Of a stretch of 64,000 nt of DNA, positions 19,501-29,202 are shown piece by piece. Origin of the DNA: Owenia fusiformis (taxonomy: Eukaryota > Annelida > Polychaeta > Sabellida > Oweniidae); assembly GCA_903813345.2 (NCBI GenBank), contig CAIIXF020000009.1:9730030-9794029 (forward strand), written 5' to 3'. The position numbers and the translations under genes were made by a program. Position 1 is the stretch's first letter; each line of letters starts with the position of its first letter. The notes beneath the pieces are model-generated. The model worked only from the letters and a program-made list of their open reading frames with translations, ran no database searches and was not told the origin of the DNA.

Positions 19501-22461
19501 ATTGTTGACTTGTAGTATATGTACTAGATCGTATGGATGCAGTTCTTCCATGAAATTTTTAAAATTGTCAAATCGTAAGGATTAATAGAAGGATTGAGTA
19601 AAATTGTAAGATGTAAGAATTGAAGAATCATAGGCGCCATTTTTGTTATGATCAAAACTCAACAATATATTCTGAGAAAACCTGGTCTTATTTAAGATTA
19701 ACAATAAGCTATGACCAATCATAAGCTACATTATTTCCAAAAATGAATTAAAAATGTAGCATAATTCCTGGTATACATTCTCCCCTCTACTTCTCATGAT
19801 TGTGGCCGGCCTCTGGAATTTGACTGTTGAATGCAATCTTATATTCATATCATTCCTCTATAAGGAATATCTAGATAAATTTATTATTAAGTATTTTCTC
19901 ATCTCTTCAGAGCGTAACTTGATTATGATAGAAACCATGAAAGAAAAGCTAAAGCGTGGAGAGGACGGAGAAGATGGACGCAAGGCACGTCCCCAGGATC
20001 TTGCTCGTCTCTATGACATCATTATCCAGGTAACAACAGACATTTTTCATCTTAAAATCATTATCTCATTTTAGTGTTCTTGTAAGATTCGGTTAAGAAT
20101 GTTCATTTTTGTATTTGATGCTCTTTACTTGCTATTTGAGTATTTTCAGAGTTTTTTTTAGCATTCTTTGAAATTTGAAAAAAAATTTAAATTTAAATTA
20201 AACCTCTTTTCCCACAGAAGCACCTCACTTTGCTAGTAAAATTACCCATATTTGATTTCTGGCCATTTTGTGCAGTTCTGTAGCATAGTGGGTGTTGTCC
20301 CTATTTGCTCTAATGTTGGGAAGATTAAACAGTGATTGAACATAATATTTCAGAGTGCTAGTGAAATCCCACAGCTCCCAGGTCTGGAAGAGGATGATGC
20401 TTTGAGCCAGGAGATCTCTGGACAGATCCAGGGATATAGGGCTTTCAGGTATATTATTTAGAAACTATTGTTCACTCTACAATTAGTAAATAGACATACT
20501 GATGGTATAGAGGCTTCATGTAATGTACTCCTTGTACACTCTTGTTCATCTCTTTTGAATCTATGTACATATAAGGATAATGAACTATATTCATCATTAT
20601 GTCCCCTTTGCACCTCTGAATGAACAGAGTTTATTATGTAACAGATATTTCACTGATGTCACATATGTTCTACTACCTTGTATGTCACAGATATTTCACT
20701 GATGTTACATCATGTATTTTGATATTTTGTACATTACAGATGTTTCTTCATAGCTCAGACATACGCAACTGCTAAGAAATGGAAAGAGACAATAGCGCTA
20801 TATGAAAAAGTGCTACTTTATGCTGACAAAGCTATAGCAGAATTAAAATCTCTACCAGCTAGTACAGAAAACAAAGTAAGTTTAACTGACTTTTCTTTTG
20901 TCTGCAGATGAGTATACTCTTTTTATTTGTGAAATATACATTATACTGCATGTTATATCAACAAAGATTAGAGCACTTTTGATCTTATTTAATGATCATC
21001 TTGTTACGGTATTTATGACATTGAGATATTAATAAACTATCATACTTTTTAGTTTCAATATGTGTCATTTTGAATGCAAAATTATTATTGAGAATATAAA
21101 ATAACACAACTATACTCAGTCTATTGCAAACATTGTTCTGAAAGAAATCATCCTCCTAAGCAGGTGTCCAGAATCTGTACCTCCTTCCCCCTGCTATAAC
21201 CAATTTGGACGCGTCCGATTTAACTGAATCACGAATTATGCGCAATGACTTATACAGTGTTGCGACAGCCAATCAGATTGCGAGTTCTTAATTGGGGAAA
21301 TGGTAACTGCTTATCGCAGGGGGTAAAAAGAAAGAATATGTTCTGGATTTTGAAACCCTGTGATCGGAGGATGAAAGAAATAGCCACATGCTAAGATTGA
21401 GGCTAACATATCATTCTTTTTTTCATTTTAAAGATGTCACTTTTGTTATGTTTGTTAAGTTTTCATATATTTTTTATTGTTAAGTGTTTATGTTTCACTA
21501 TCAAGAAAAAGTAACCTAAAAACTTATCCATGTGACAGATGTTTGCATGTGTAACATGGTTTCACTCACACCATGTGAATGGAACCAGGTTTCACTCACA
21601 TCATGTGAATGCAACCAGGTTTCACTCACATCATGTGAATGCAACCAGGTTTCACTCACATCATGTGAATGCAACCAGGTTGTGACATGTTTTGATCATA
21701 ACTTGTATTTATCATGTTTCCTATGTACTTTCTTATTGCAGGTTATGAAAACTAAGCTAGAAGAATTGAAAAAGGAAGTGGATGGTTTGAAATATTCCTC
21801 TCATGCCTCTAGTATTCTTGAAGTGGAAGATGTTACCACCAAAGTAGGAGCTGTTTCACTGAATAATAAGGTAAGTGGAATCTCATGGATGTCATATGAT
21901 CAAATTCAAGACCTTGAGCCCCAGTCACATTTGCTCTATGGTGACATTGGCTTCACAAAATCGATATAAAATATCTACTGCTTATGCCTAAATGCTATGT
22001 GACTGAGGCATTATTCAAACAATTAACACTTAACCACATTAACCAAAAATAAATTGTTTCAAAATAGCAAACCATTACTTAGGTCATTGTTGAAAACAAT
22101 TAGAGAATGTTGATTCCCTTGTGTCATAACATCATATTACTGTAATTACACATTCAAATTGTTTTTTTGAATATTTGGACTTACTGAGTAAAAAATTATG
22201 CATTTCATCTTTTTTCTTCAGCCATTAATCGATCGTCTGGAAGAATACGTAGATGACGCTAAAGTGAATAGTAAAAAGGCTAACCTGGCCAACTTCCCAC
22301 CAGATTTCCAACCAGTTCAGTGTAAGCCCTTGTTCTTTGATCTGGCGCTTAACCACGTGGATCTACCAAGTCTGGAGTCTAAAGTGGAGACCAACCAGAA
22401 GGGAAAGCCAAGTGGTATTACTGGACTTGTTAAAGGATGGTTATGGGGAGGCAAAAAATAA
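7479..22461 (+). CDS. SRP68: SRP68, signal recognition particle 68-kDa subunit (13 exons, complete)
   Basis: SRP68 binds SRP RNA together with SRP72 in the cytosolic particle that halts translation of secretory and membrane proteins and docks them at the ER. Joining the thirteen exons listed separately gives 1,794 nt (597 codons plus stop), with GT/AG borders and consistent phases throughout; human SRP68 has 627 residues. Landmarks are 'QQQHGLRHGDFQRYR' (residues about 35-49), the basic helix 'RRIRRLRKSLNF' of the RNA-binding domain, 'AERAWSQAMQLK', 'VEEISPNIRYCAYNIGD', 'WRGRTVPV', 'RPQDLARLYDII', 'PQLPGLEED', and the C-terminal 'CKPLFFDLALNHV' with 'GITGLVKG'. The C-terminal part corresponds to the SRP72-contacting region in the human protein. 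The N-terminus is shorter than the Gly-rich human one. It is a single-copy housekeeping gene; its introns are unusually rich in mobile elements. Confidence 0.95.
8739..9350. mobile_element. TIR element in SRP68 intron 1 (~140-bp TIRs)
   Basis: 8739-8880 is reverse-complemented at 9210-9350: both arms share TACTACTTTTTTCAAGGCC, 'gttagctgacgtttgggagt', 'ggttagaacccgaatctta' and 'ccatatcacctttgtt'. Total length is 612 bp with a ~330-bp unique loop. No target duplication is evident. The loop has no recognisable coding capacity. Confidence 0.8.
9664..10055. mobile_element. Fold-back element in SRP68 intron 1 (~100-bp arms)
   Basis: The left arm around 9678-9785 ('acctgcacatgttatttt', 'gtatgaaggcatgtg', 'cttgctttttc') is reversed at 9926-10022. 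An outer 'aagtatcat' at 9665 is also reversed near 10048, so the true ends may lie there. Boundaries are approximate. No protein recognised. Confidence 0.65.
10263..11345. mobile_element. Diverged inverted-repeat element in SRP68 intron 1
   Basis: 'ggtcactgaacagaatctt' near 10285 and 'acaatctttgaaa' near 10347 recur in reverse near 11262-11340. The arms (roughly 100 bp) are clearly less alike than those of the neighbouring elements, so this is an older insertion. It holds the younger 101-bp palindrome at 10895-10995. Confidence 0.5.
10895..10995. mobile_element. 101-bp palindromic MITE with AGT duplication
   Basis: A perfect 24-bp terminal inverted repeat (ATGACCTGAATCGATTGCAA plus CTT) encloses about 53 bp. 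AGT flanks both sides (10892-10894, 10996-10998), which fits a 3-bp target duplication. It lies inside the 10263-11345 element. Confidence 0.75.
11455..11521 (+). CDS. SRP68: SRP68 exon 2
   Basis: Preceded by 'ttttgatattttatag' and followed by GTAAGT. Encodes 'LKIIKEAQQQHGLRHGDFQRY', the most conserved N-terminal SRP68 segment, ending two bases into the Arg codon completed by exon 3. Confidence 0.95.
11685..12776. repeat. Direct repeat, 546-bp period, inside the long-TIR transposon
   Basis: Both units open with 'agattttc(g/t)gcacacagacta' and run through 'gacccaatttgcttattctta'. They differ at scattered sites, so the duplication is older than the TIR homogeneity would suggest. Confidence 0.85.
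13690..14400 (+). pseudogene. Broken ORF of a widespread, unnamed invertebrate transposon-associated family
   Basis: Across several frames the plus strand reads 'VGFDEGRQFRYLAAHEMA', then 'SIGPQKVYVCH', then 'IPPTADALMQHCKGALYQG' followed by 'VHIWGQ', then 'PSPKNWGW' and 'TTLKQMADASQPLVWL'. This order matches a protein type I recall from many invertebrate genomes (G-x-x-x-R-x-I-P-x-H ... GPQ ... IPPT ... YQxGhxWGQ ... PSPxxWGW ... TLPEAS-x-x-C), usually unnamed. The hallmark GCDT block is lost, and stops and frameshifts abound. Its position inside a TIR element suggests it was a transposon protein. Family recall is from memory and not checked. Confidence 0.5.
14989..15102 (+). CDS. SRP68: SRP68 exon 3
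   Basis: Acceptor 'tatgttctag', donor GTATGT. Encodes 'GYCARRIRRLRKSLNFPQG' and on to 'LEHLTDAR'. The Arg-rich helix is the RNA-contacting signature of the family. Confidence 0.95.
15662..15940 (+). CDS. SRP68: SRP68 exon 4
   Basis: Acceptor 'gaccacttttag', donor GTGAGA. Encodes 93 residues including 'LVEAERAWSQAMQLKSEANT', 'RKKFHMSSRLKKAVQHS' and 'DARTKLEAQAYDSWINGTL', which continue the helical RNA-binding domain. Confidence 0.95.
15941..16825. other. SRP68 intron 4, no gene or clear repeat
   Basis: 885 bp of AT-rich intron. The 'attctttgttttgcgtc' near 16082 and 'gacgcaaaacaaagaat' near 16456 form inverted repeats with outer 'aggccataagaagta', so a fold-back element of about 430 bp (16065-16490) may sit here. 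Confidence 0.5.
16826..17018 (+). CDS. SRP68: SRP68 exon 5
   Basis: Acceptor 'gtttttcag', donor GTAAGT. Encodes 'TIYEKLASALSEDVRILYTQ' and 'VEEISPNIRYCAYNIGDE', nearly identical to vertebrate SRP68. Confidence 0.97.
17408..17554 (+). CDS. SRP68: SRP68 exon 6
   Basis: Acceptor 'cgttttgcag', donor GTATGT, phase 0 at both ends (49 codons). Contains 'ELIAQTREKQAASFSELQWR' and 'GRTVPV'. Confidence 0.95.
17748..17840 (+). CDS. SRP68: SRP68 exon 7
   Basis: Acceptor 'gtttttcttcag', donor GTAAGT, phase 0 (31 codons). Encodes 'YESLLKECIEALQVMRDELK', matching the human 'LFESMLSECRDAIQVVREEL'. Confidence 0.93.
17954..19215 (-). mobile_element. Pearl/Helentron-like element, copy 2, inverted, in SRP68 intron 7
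   Basis: Reading on the minus strand: tandem units, unique segment, CGGACGGACGGACGGAGG run, then hairpin (17954-17982) with TATCCC/GGGATA stem. Same family as 1-962. Its tandem core is interrupted by the 18587-19056 element. Its far end lies only about 120 bp before exon 8 of SRP68. Confidence 0.6.
18587..19056. mobile_element. MITE with GGTATGAG TIRs nested in pearl-like element
   Basis: Ends are GGTATGAG and CTCATACC. ATA is present on both sides (18584-18586, 19057-19059), and removing the element restores the host repeat's 'ttactataactcgaaaag'. This gives direct proof of nesting and of insertion order. About 470 bp with no protein recognised. Split relatives occur at 3171-3421 and 6467-6580. 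Confidence 0.8.
19334..19436 (+). CDS. SRP68: SRP68 exon 8
   Basis: Acceptor 'attggtttcag', donor GTAAGA. Encodes 'HFKAAQRGQTLEGKVSNGQY' then 'LHTHITYSKLTKTI'; human has 'GEPGKVSNLQYLHSYLTYIKL'. A second in-frame acceptor at 'gcagctcag' (exon start 19352) would remove six residues; the first has the better pyrimidine tract. Confidence 0.88.
19911..20029 (+). CDS. SRP68: SRP68 exon 9
   Basis: Acceptor 'ctcatctcttcag', donor GTAACA. Encodes 'RNLIMIETMKEKLKRGEDGE' and 'RPQDLARLYDIIIQ'; the last part is a family hallmark. Confidence 0.95.
20354..20448 (+). CDS. SRP68: SRP68 exon 10
   Basis: Acceptor 'taatatttcag', donor GTATAT. Encodes 'SASEIPQLPGLEEDDALSQE' and on to 'GYRAF', with the conserved PQLPGLEED. 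Confidence 0.94.
20740..20875 (+). CDS. SRP68: SRP68 exon 11
   Basis: Acceptor 'tgtacattacag', donor GTAAGT. Encodes 'CFFIAQTYATAKKWKETIAL' and on; human has 'CFFIAQSYVLVKKWSEALVL'. TPR-like helical repeat region. Confidence 0.95.
21559..21680. repeat. 30-bp minisatellite in SRP68 intron 11
   Basis: About four copies of 'gtttcactcaca(c/t)catgtgaatg(g/c)aaccag'. It lies just upstream of exon 12, so it keeps a reading frame open by chance. Each copy contains a near-palindrome CACATCATGTG. Confidence 0.9.
21742..21870 (+). CDS. SRP68: SRP68 exon 12
   Basis: Acceptor 'tttcttattgcag', donor GTAAGT, phase 0 (43 codons). Encodes a coiled-coil-like 'MKTKLEELKKEVDGLKYSS' then 'HASSILEVED', matching human 'SEKCSLQAAAILDANDA' in position. 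Confidence 0.92.
22222..22461 (+). CDS. SRP68: SRP68 exon 13 and stop
   Basis: Acceptor 'ttttttcttcag'; stop TAA at 22459-22461. Encodes 'PLIDRLEEYVDD', 'ANLANFPPDFQPVQCKPLFF', 'DLALNHVDLPSLESK' and 'GITGLVKGWLWGGKK'. This C-terminal block is the part of SRP68 that contacts SRP72 in the human particle. Confidence 0.97.
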   Translation, partial: PLIDRLEEYVDDAKVNSKKANLANFPPDFQPVQCKPLFFDLALNHVDLPSLESKVETNQKGKPSGITGLVKGWLWGGKK

Positions 22462-22681
22462 CCTCAATTACCTCATAGGTTCTTTTTCATTTAATCTTAG
22501 GCCACCATATAGGATGATTATCTGTTAAATGACGTTTTTGTCAAAATCTCAATCTGAACAATTTTTACTGTTATATGGAATCTTTTGTCAAAATCTGATG
22601 AAGATCCTACAAAAGTTTAGGAAAATGGGTTTGACTGTACTCATCGTGGAAGGAACGGTGATGACCAGCTAGACAACTCTA

Positions 22682-22687
22682 AATAAA
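22682..22687 (+). terminator. Candidate poly(A) signal of SRP68
   Basis: AATAAA, overlapping a second AATAAG, 221 bases after the stop codon. Another AATAAA occurs near 23600, so a longer 3' UTR is possible. Confidence 0.45.
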
Positions 22688-22699
22688 TAAGCATTTAAT

Positions 22700-25364
22700 T
22701 CATAATGGCCTAAAATCTGTATGTGTTAAGTGGGGGGGGGGGTAAATGAATCCCACATGTATAAATATCTGGATACAGTCTGGATTTTTTTTTCTTGTAT
22801 TGTGGAAGGAGTAATTTCATTTTAAAGAGCGTATGAGTGTCAGATCAACGTAAGTGAAAATGCAAACATTTAGATTAAAATCAAACTGTCACCCACTGTC
22901 ATTTCAGTTAAGTTGACATTCAGCTGTCTGTAAGAAAAGAAATGGTAAAAAATTCAAAAAAGTTAAAACTATTGTTTAACTATTGATTAAAATATGTTTC
23001 CCATACTTAACACTAAGGGTATCAATACCCAATGCGCGTATGTTGTTGTAAGTCTCGTCACATTTGGTCTATAGCGGTCCTAGATTCACAAAATCGTGTT
23101 GAAAATCTACATCGTACTGCTTTTCCCTATATTCTATGCAGCATTTATCTTTCGATCTTGGGAATCTACGGCCGCCGTACGGTTGCGGTATATCAAATGT
23201 GATTGGGACTTAAAGTTTATATTTTATAGTGTATAATGTCTACACACTCATGCTATCACAGCAGCATGACGTTCTGAATGAATGTATTTCATGAATGAAG
23301 AAATAATTGAAACTTTAGTTATAATAAGACTGGCAATATTGTGATATGTCCTGAAATTGAAAGGATTACCAATGACAGCAAATATAAATGTGAATATGGA
23401 AAAATTCTTAATCATACTATTTGATAAATGTTTCATAATATCTTGCATGATTTAACTATTTACTATTTTGAAGAAATAGTTGCATTGACAAATGGTGTAA
23501 TTTTTATCATTACATTTCATTGTGATTCCATCTCTTGAGCTTTTAAAATGTATTCATTATTATTTCATTTTATTGTATCATGGTGTAAGATTACATTGCA
23601 ATAATAAATATGTATATCTATGTATCAAAATAGTATTTGTGTTCGTTCACATAATTATATGTGGCAGTTAACATGATTATTTGTGTTCGGTTTACATGAT
23701 TAGCTGTGTCCGCATGAATGCCATCTTCAGGATTTGAAAGCTTCTTATTACAAGCACATCCCCCCCCCCCTTTACTTCCGTGTAATCGTTACTTCAGTCT
23801 CACATTGACCACTACACTGTGATCTAACTCTTATGACAAATATCATGGAACAAAATTTCAAATTGCTTTTCCTGGAATTATTAATAACGAAAACAATGTG
23901 CTCTTGTAAGTGCACTTGCACCTGTGTACTGTTTTCTATATTTCACTTGAATAATTTTAAAAATTCATCTCCAATGAAAGTGGTTCTTACTAGAAAATTC
24001 ATGCCGATCGTGCTAAGTTGTGTGCGAACAGATTCGACGGAACTTGAAACTTTTTTCGAGCGTGTCCAAAATTTTCTGGGCTCCGTCCACTTGCAAGTCT
24101 GTGAGTAAATCGTATGGCAAATTCGATCCTTAATAGTGATCAACGTATTGGGAATGAGCTTGAGGTCGCACAATTCAAGAACGGATTTGAAGTAGCGATG
24201 GACGGACGGAACGCATAAAGTGATGACTGTACGAACCAGCTGTAGAAAAGCTGTAACCACACCATATAAGTTTCCATTACGTTCCTGAAACGTTATACAA
24301 TACCAATACGTTTAAAACAATTTTTGAACAATTCAGTCCGATTTACGCTTTTTAGAACAGGATAATGCGTTTTAGAACGAGTTTGGTGTGTATGTTACAA
24401 GGAAAGATATAATTCTAGGTCAGTTTAAAGGTAGTGGAATTTATAACAATTACCCACGATTGATCTGGTAGTAGATGAAAATTCATGGCTTAAAGTCTTC
24501 AGGAATTTCAGGTAATTTCAGGAAAAAATGAGCCAAAATCTGACCCCATTGATTTCAATACAAATCTGGATATATTTCTATGGGGGAGTAGGGGGTCAAG
24601 CAAGGGTTTCATATTTGTCTACTTTTTCCTGTGAAAATACTCCTCTTGAAAGTATATGTAATGGGTCTACATTAATCTTAAAAAGCACTCAATCATTCAA
24701 AATTCCTTAGAGGGAGGACCTGCCCAAACCCACCGATATCTTGGCCCGCGTGTTTCGCCATTTAATTTTCAGGAAATTTGATGCTATAAGCCATGTGAAA
24801 TGTGGAGGTGGGTTGAATCTGACTGAAATCAAGTACGTATTGTGACGCATGTATATATTGGTTCATGGACTCGACCGCGAACACGATAGGTTATCATGGT
24901 AATTCTATAACCATTGAATCGACTAATTATCCCCTATCGTCTAGTCACTCCATATTGATAACAATAATAGCTCATTTGTTGTGTTCATGAATATGACATG
25001 ATTAATTAGTGTAAGGTAATCAACGCTATTGTAATGTGACATGTTCTAGGCATGTACGTCATGGTACTGATATGTGTCATCGTGATATATTACATGACTA
25101 CCCTTTAGTTACGATCATGAACCTTACACCCCTTTCAAGGCTTTGTAAACCGAGTCTCTTTTGAATCATCTGTGGAAGGCAGTTTGTGTTAGGTGATATT
25201 AGACATTTTCTTAATTCATATATTGTAACTCTTACCATGGACCTCTATCCATATGGAGTGTCTTACGATGCTTTTTATCAAAAAACCAAAAGTCTTTTGG
25301 ACCAATTTTATCAGTTATTTTATAGATACAAACATTGGTACCTCTTCTGCGCCTGCGTAAAAAA
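22700..25364. other. Intergenic stretch without recognised gene
   Basis: Contains homopolymer runs (G near 22731-22742, C near 23760-23770) and AT-rich DNA. The 105-codon minus-strand frame at 23943-24260 spans a more balanced-composition patch, but no family was recognised and the plus strand is partly open too. Confidence 0.5.
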
Positions 25365-25510
25365 AATTTTGGGCCCCTAAAACCCATAAGTGGACCCAAA
25401 TTTTGAAATTTGAGGCCCATTTTCTTCAAAATTTGGCCTGAAATTAAAAAATAGGGCCCAGTAATGACCCAAATTATCGGCCAATTTTTTTTCTGGGGCT
25501 ACCCAGAAGA
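25365..25510 (-). repeat. 'GGGCC'-rich dispersed repeat, inverted relative to 31940-32115
   Basis: Shares 'tttgaggcccattttcttc' and 'ttggcct...aattaaaaaata' in reverse orientation with 31940-32115. Non-coding. Confidence 0.6.
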
Positions 25511-25836
25511 GCCCATCCCCAATTCCGTTGTGATTGACGATATCAAAGTCGCTATATTGTGGCGATTCACGACCCAATTTGATCGAAAATGGGATTTTAT
25601 ATGATACATTATCACAAAAACCTAATGCATGCACAGAATTAGCGACGATAAAATCCCATGAAATGAGGACAAAGTGATTAAACAGTTGAAACGACGGTTA
25701 TGTCCGCCATTTGTGACAACGGTATCTGACTTTACCGTACTGGTAGTCAGGCTTTTCCGGTGTGACTGTGCACGATGCAAAATGCTATTAAACGAATCTA
25801 AATACTTCGTAACGAAGCTGCGTATAAATAAGTGCC

Positions 25837-28601
25837 AATAGAGAGGTTTCGCAAAACGAATTAGCTAAAACGTATCCGCATCCGTATCTCGTTACGTTTA
25901 CGGATACGTATTTCGATAATTTTCGTTTCGCAGTTCGTTTTTTGAAGTACGTAATTATAAACGCATCTCAATCCGTATTTAATAGTAGTGAAAACTAGGG
26001 TCAAATAAAAGGCTTCATCTGCACTAAGATTTCAAAACACCATTGGGAGTGTCAGCTTTCAGAATCACAACTCCAAAAGTATTTTTGGTGAGTGCAAAAA
26101 TACATATTAGCCCTTTCATCCCCAAGGTGTCATTTGTTAATTTCATGACATCAATTTCAAAATGAAGAATATCCTTTAGGCCAGAAAAGGTTATTTCTAG
26201 GTTTACAATAACCAATTCAGTGTCAAATTATACTTTTGGGAATATTTAAGGGTTTGAAAACAGAATAGCTGAATAGTGGTCATTTAACCTATTACAACCA
26301 AACACAACAACAGTACAATAGAACATAACCCAGTGTCCAAATACACAGAACGCAATAGAGCATAACCCAGCAACAAAGCCAGTATAGCGCAACCTGACTT
26401 AACCACCAAAACACAACCAACTGTCAGATTAACACAATATGTCACAACCCAATAATAAGACAACAAAGACAAACACAACCAATTGTTGAATTAACTCAAC
26501 ACAATTGTGCACAATTCAACACTAAACAATAAAAACACAATCAGGCACGACCAATAAAACACAACTAAACTAACAACCATGAAAACACATCGAACTGTGA
26601 AATTATCACCACACAATTTGGCACAACCCAAGGTAAATCAACAAAAGCAAAGACAGCCCATTGTTCAAGAACAGAACACAATTTTTCAAAACCCAAAACA
26701 AAACAATCAAAACAAAATCAGGCACAAACAAAAAACTCTTTAAAATTGTAATACCGAGATACACAACTAACTTAACCAAATTGGAGAGAACGCCAATCAC
26801 AAAACGCAATCAGACACAACAATATACCTCAACCGACTAGCCACAACCAGCTAGCCAACCAACATAACATATTCACAAGAGAAAACAACCCATAATAAGA
26901 TTAACATAACACAATGGGACACAACCCGATACTAAATCACCAGACTAACAACCATCAAAAGAGAACCGAGTCTCAAACGTACACAACACAATTCGGCAAA
27001 ACCTATACCTACATGACACTAACCCACCATTACACAACCTGGCTTAAACAAATACTCAATCGATTTACTCAACCCATCAAAACACAATCAGGCACAACAA
27101 ATAAACAACAACGAAACGTTGATACCGATTTACTCAACTAGGTTATTCCAACTGGAGACAATCGCACAAAACAATCAGGGACAATCCGATATCTACTGAA
27201 TATGTACTTGAATAACAACCCCCCCCCCCCTTCCCTATCATCACAAGGCTGCTAATGAAGAACACATCATGGACCACTACCCAAGAGTTAGGAACATCTG
27301 GGGCCCCTACCGTGACTCATATGTAAGAGAGAAGATCCGTTACAGGATCTGGATGTCAGGCCTGTCTTTACAAAAATGAAAATAGGAAATGATACGCCAA
27401 TATCATCATCCTAGGATCAAAGAAATATACTCTACCTGTTACATAATCACTGACGGTGGTTCCGGGAAGCTTGGGCACTAAGCTTTAGTCTCCTTGGACC
27501 CCCAAACGAGGCCGCTTACTATTTGACATAGATCGCATCGACTTGATGCGTGTTCAAGTCATACCACGGGAAGAAGCTACCTGGCTAGACATTTTTTCAA
27601 AATCATTCAGTTTTGCATCATACTGAGCACTTTTCGGGAGTTTTAAGCCAAAAAGCTCCCCCTTGCCACAAGCTGGATACGGGCAAGAGTGATGCGGGGC
27701 GCCATCTTTAGACCCAATATCACATTCATTGTCGAGGTCAGGACCAAGCTACTATATTCAAACTAAGCCCAAGTCCCTGCTCTATATGAATTCGGAGCGT
27801 GACTTTAGGCACAAAATATATGTTCAGGTGGCCTAGCTGCTAACCATGGCCATTGGTTTGATGTCCCTAAGAAATTGACTACGGTATTACTATTGACCCC
27901 AGAAACGATAGACCTTACATCTGCCTATAAGCAAATGTGACTAAAGCTTTATTCGTACATATTGCAGTACAGGCCCCTCGCTTATAATCAAATTTATCGG
28001 CAGATAAGGCTATTACTTCATCAAAATTAGCAAGATACACATGATAACATATGTGGGTTACTAAAATTATACATTAAGGGAAAAATTTATCAAGATTTGA
28101 AGGACAAAATAGATACGGAGACAACTACGCACAGAAAGTGTTAATTTACGTACTTTCGGTATTGCTGTTGGTATCACAAACGTATTGAGTACACTTTTAC
28201 TCCATCGATGCGTTACGGATTTTAATACGGATAGCTAAAACGTTGTGCGAAACATGCACACTGTAATTATTGCAATACCATTCCATACAGTGTAAAATGA
28301 ATTGAACATACCATTTGAAAAACTCGATTTATTTCAAACAATAAACAAATTCATTCACCAAATTTTAGTCAAATTATACACAGCACACTGTGCTTGTTCA
28401 TATAGTGATACCTTTAGAACTAAAAACAATATAATCGAAGGGTAAAATCGGATACGTAAATGACCAACGTACAAAAGCCTCATTTTTCGTGTTTTCCGTA
28501 CCATTTTACGTATAAATTGAACTGACAACGCATAAATCTGGTAAATACGTTACGGATACGGATACGTGGAGCTAAAAAGCGTTTTGCGAAACCTCTCTAT
28601 T
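25837..28601. mobile_element. 2.8-kb TIR element with A/C-rich interior
   Basis: Ends are exact 22-bp inverted repeats, AATAGAGAGGTTTCGCAAAA plus CG (25837-25858 against 28580-28601). Inside each end, 'cgtatccg', 'cgttacg' and 'ggatacg' recur in both orientations, giving a repetitive subterminal zone. No target duplication is visible. No transposase was recognised; the interior holds the A/C-rich tract at 26284-27160 and about 1.1 kb of unassigned sequence. The tip TAGAGA..TTTCG is similar to that of the element at 56486-57281. Confidence 0.65.
26284..27160. repeat. G-poor, A/C-rich degenerate repeat tract
   Basis: Nearly 900 bp in which the plus strand is dominated by 'acacaac', 'aacacaatcaggcacaac' and 'aacccaataataaga'-like words, with G rare. 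Only a loose periodicity of tens of bases is visible. Long minus-strand open frames here consist of low-complexity Leu/Val/Cys and are products of the composition. Confidence 0.7.
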
Positions 28602-29085
28602 ATAGGTTTGTCACGCTATCCGATTGAGACTTCTTGTTGCCTAACTTTAAGAAGGGACCCGCATCAGTGCCATCATGTCGTAACCTAGTAACCTATTGTC
28701 ATTTCTGGGTGTAGGCATTCCCTAGTGTCTTGGACTTGGCGAGGCTGTACGATAAAATGATATATTGCCACTATTTTCGCTGTTTCAGTTGGAATCTGAA
28801 AATTACTTTAGTAAAATATTGATGGAACAGTGTCCTTGACCTTCATCATACATATCTCCGTCCATGTATTCAATAAGTTTTAGTCTTGTTTGAAAAGAAA
28901 TGCAAAGATTTCCTTTTCAACCGTTTTGATATTCGCATTTATTAATTGTCCAGACTTCTATACCCTGGCAGTATCAGTGTATGGGGAGTAACGAACTAGC
29001 GGCCACAGTAGTAAGATTTAATGCAAAAATGTGTAAAAGCCAATAACTTCATTATTTGATAAGATCTTTTTTGAATAGTACTTAT
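28602..29085. other. Short intergenic stretch, nothing recognised
   Basis: AT-rich, no conserved coding signal or repeat boundary seen. Confidence 0.4.
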
Positions 29086-29098
29086 TTTGAATAGTACA

Positions 29099-29189
29099 AT
29101 AACGTCATTTCGAAGGGCAATATAGTGAAATATTGGACCGACGGCCGAAGGTCCAATATTTCACTATATTGCCCGCAGAAATGACGTTA
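29099..29189. mobile_element. 91-bp near-perfect palindrome (fold-back element)
   Basis: TAACGTCATTTC, a three-base bulge, then 25 bases ending 'tattggacc' are reverse-complemented after a 10-base centre. Weaker symmetry extends to roughly 29085-29202 ('aatagtac' against 'gtattatt'). A related sequence with 'tatagtaaaatgaatgcc' and 'gacgtca' follows at 29310-29370, so it may be one end of a larger foldback. Confidence 0.75.
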
Positions 29190-29202
29190 AAAGTATTATT
29201 AC

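Noticed and set aside
26284-26809. Minus-strand Leu/Val-rich membrane proteins (64 and 67 codons)
   Set aside because: The composition of the A/C-rich tract alone produces these residues; no conserved motif.
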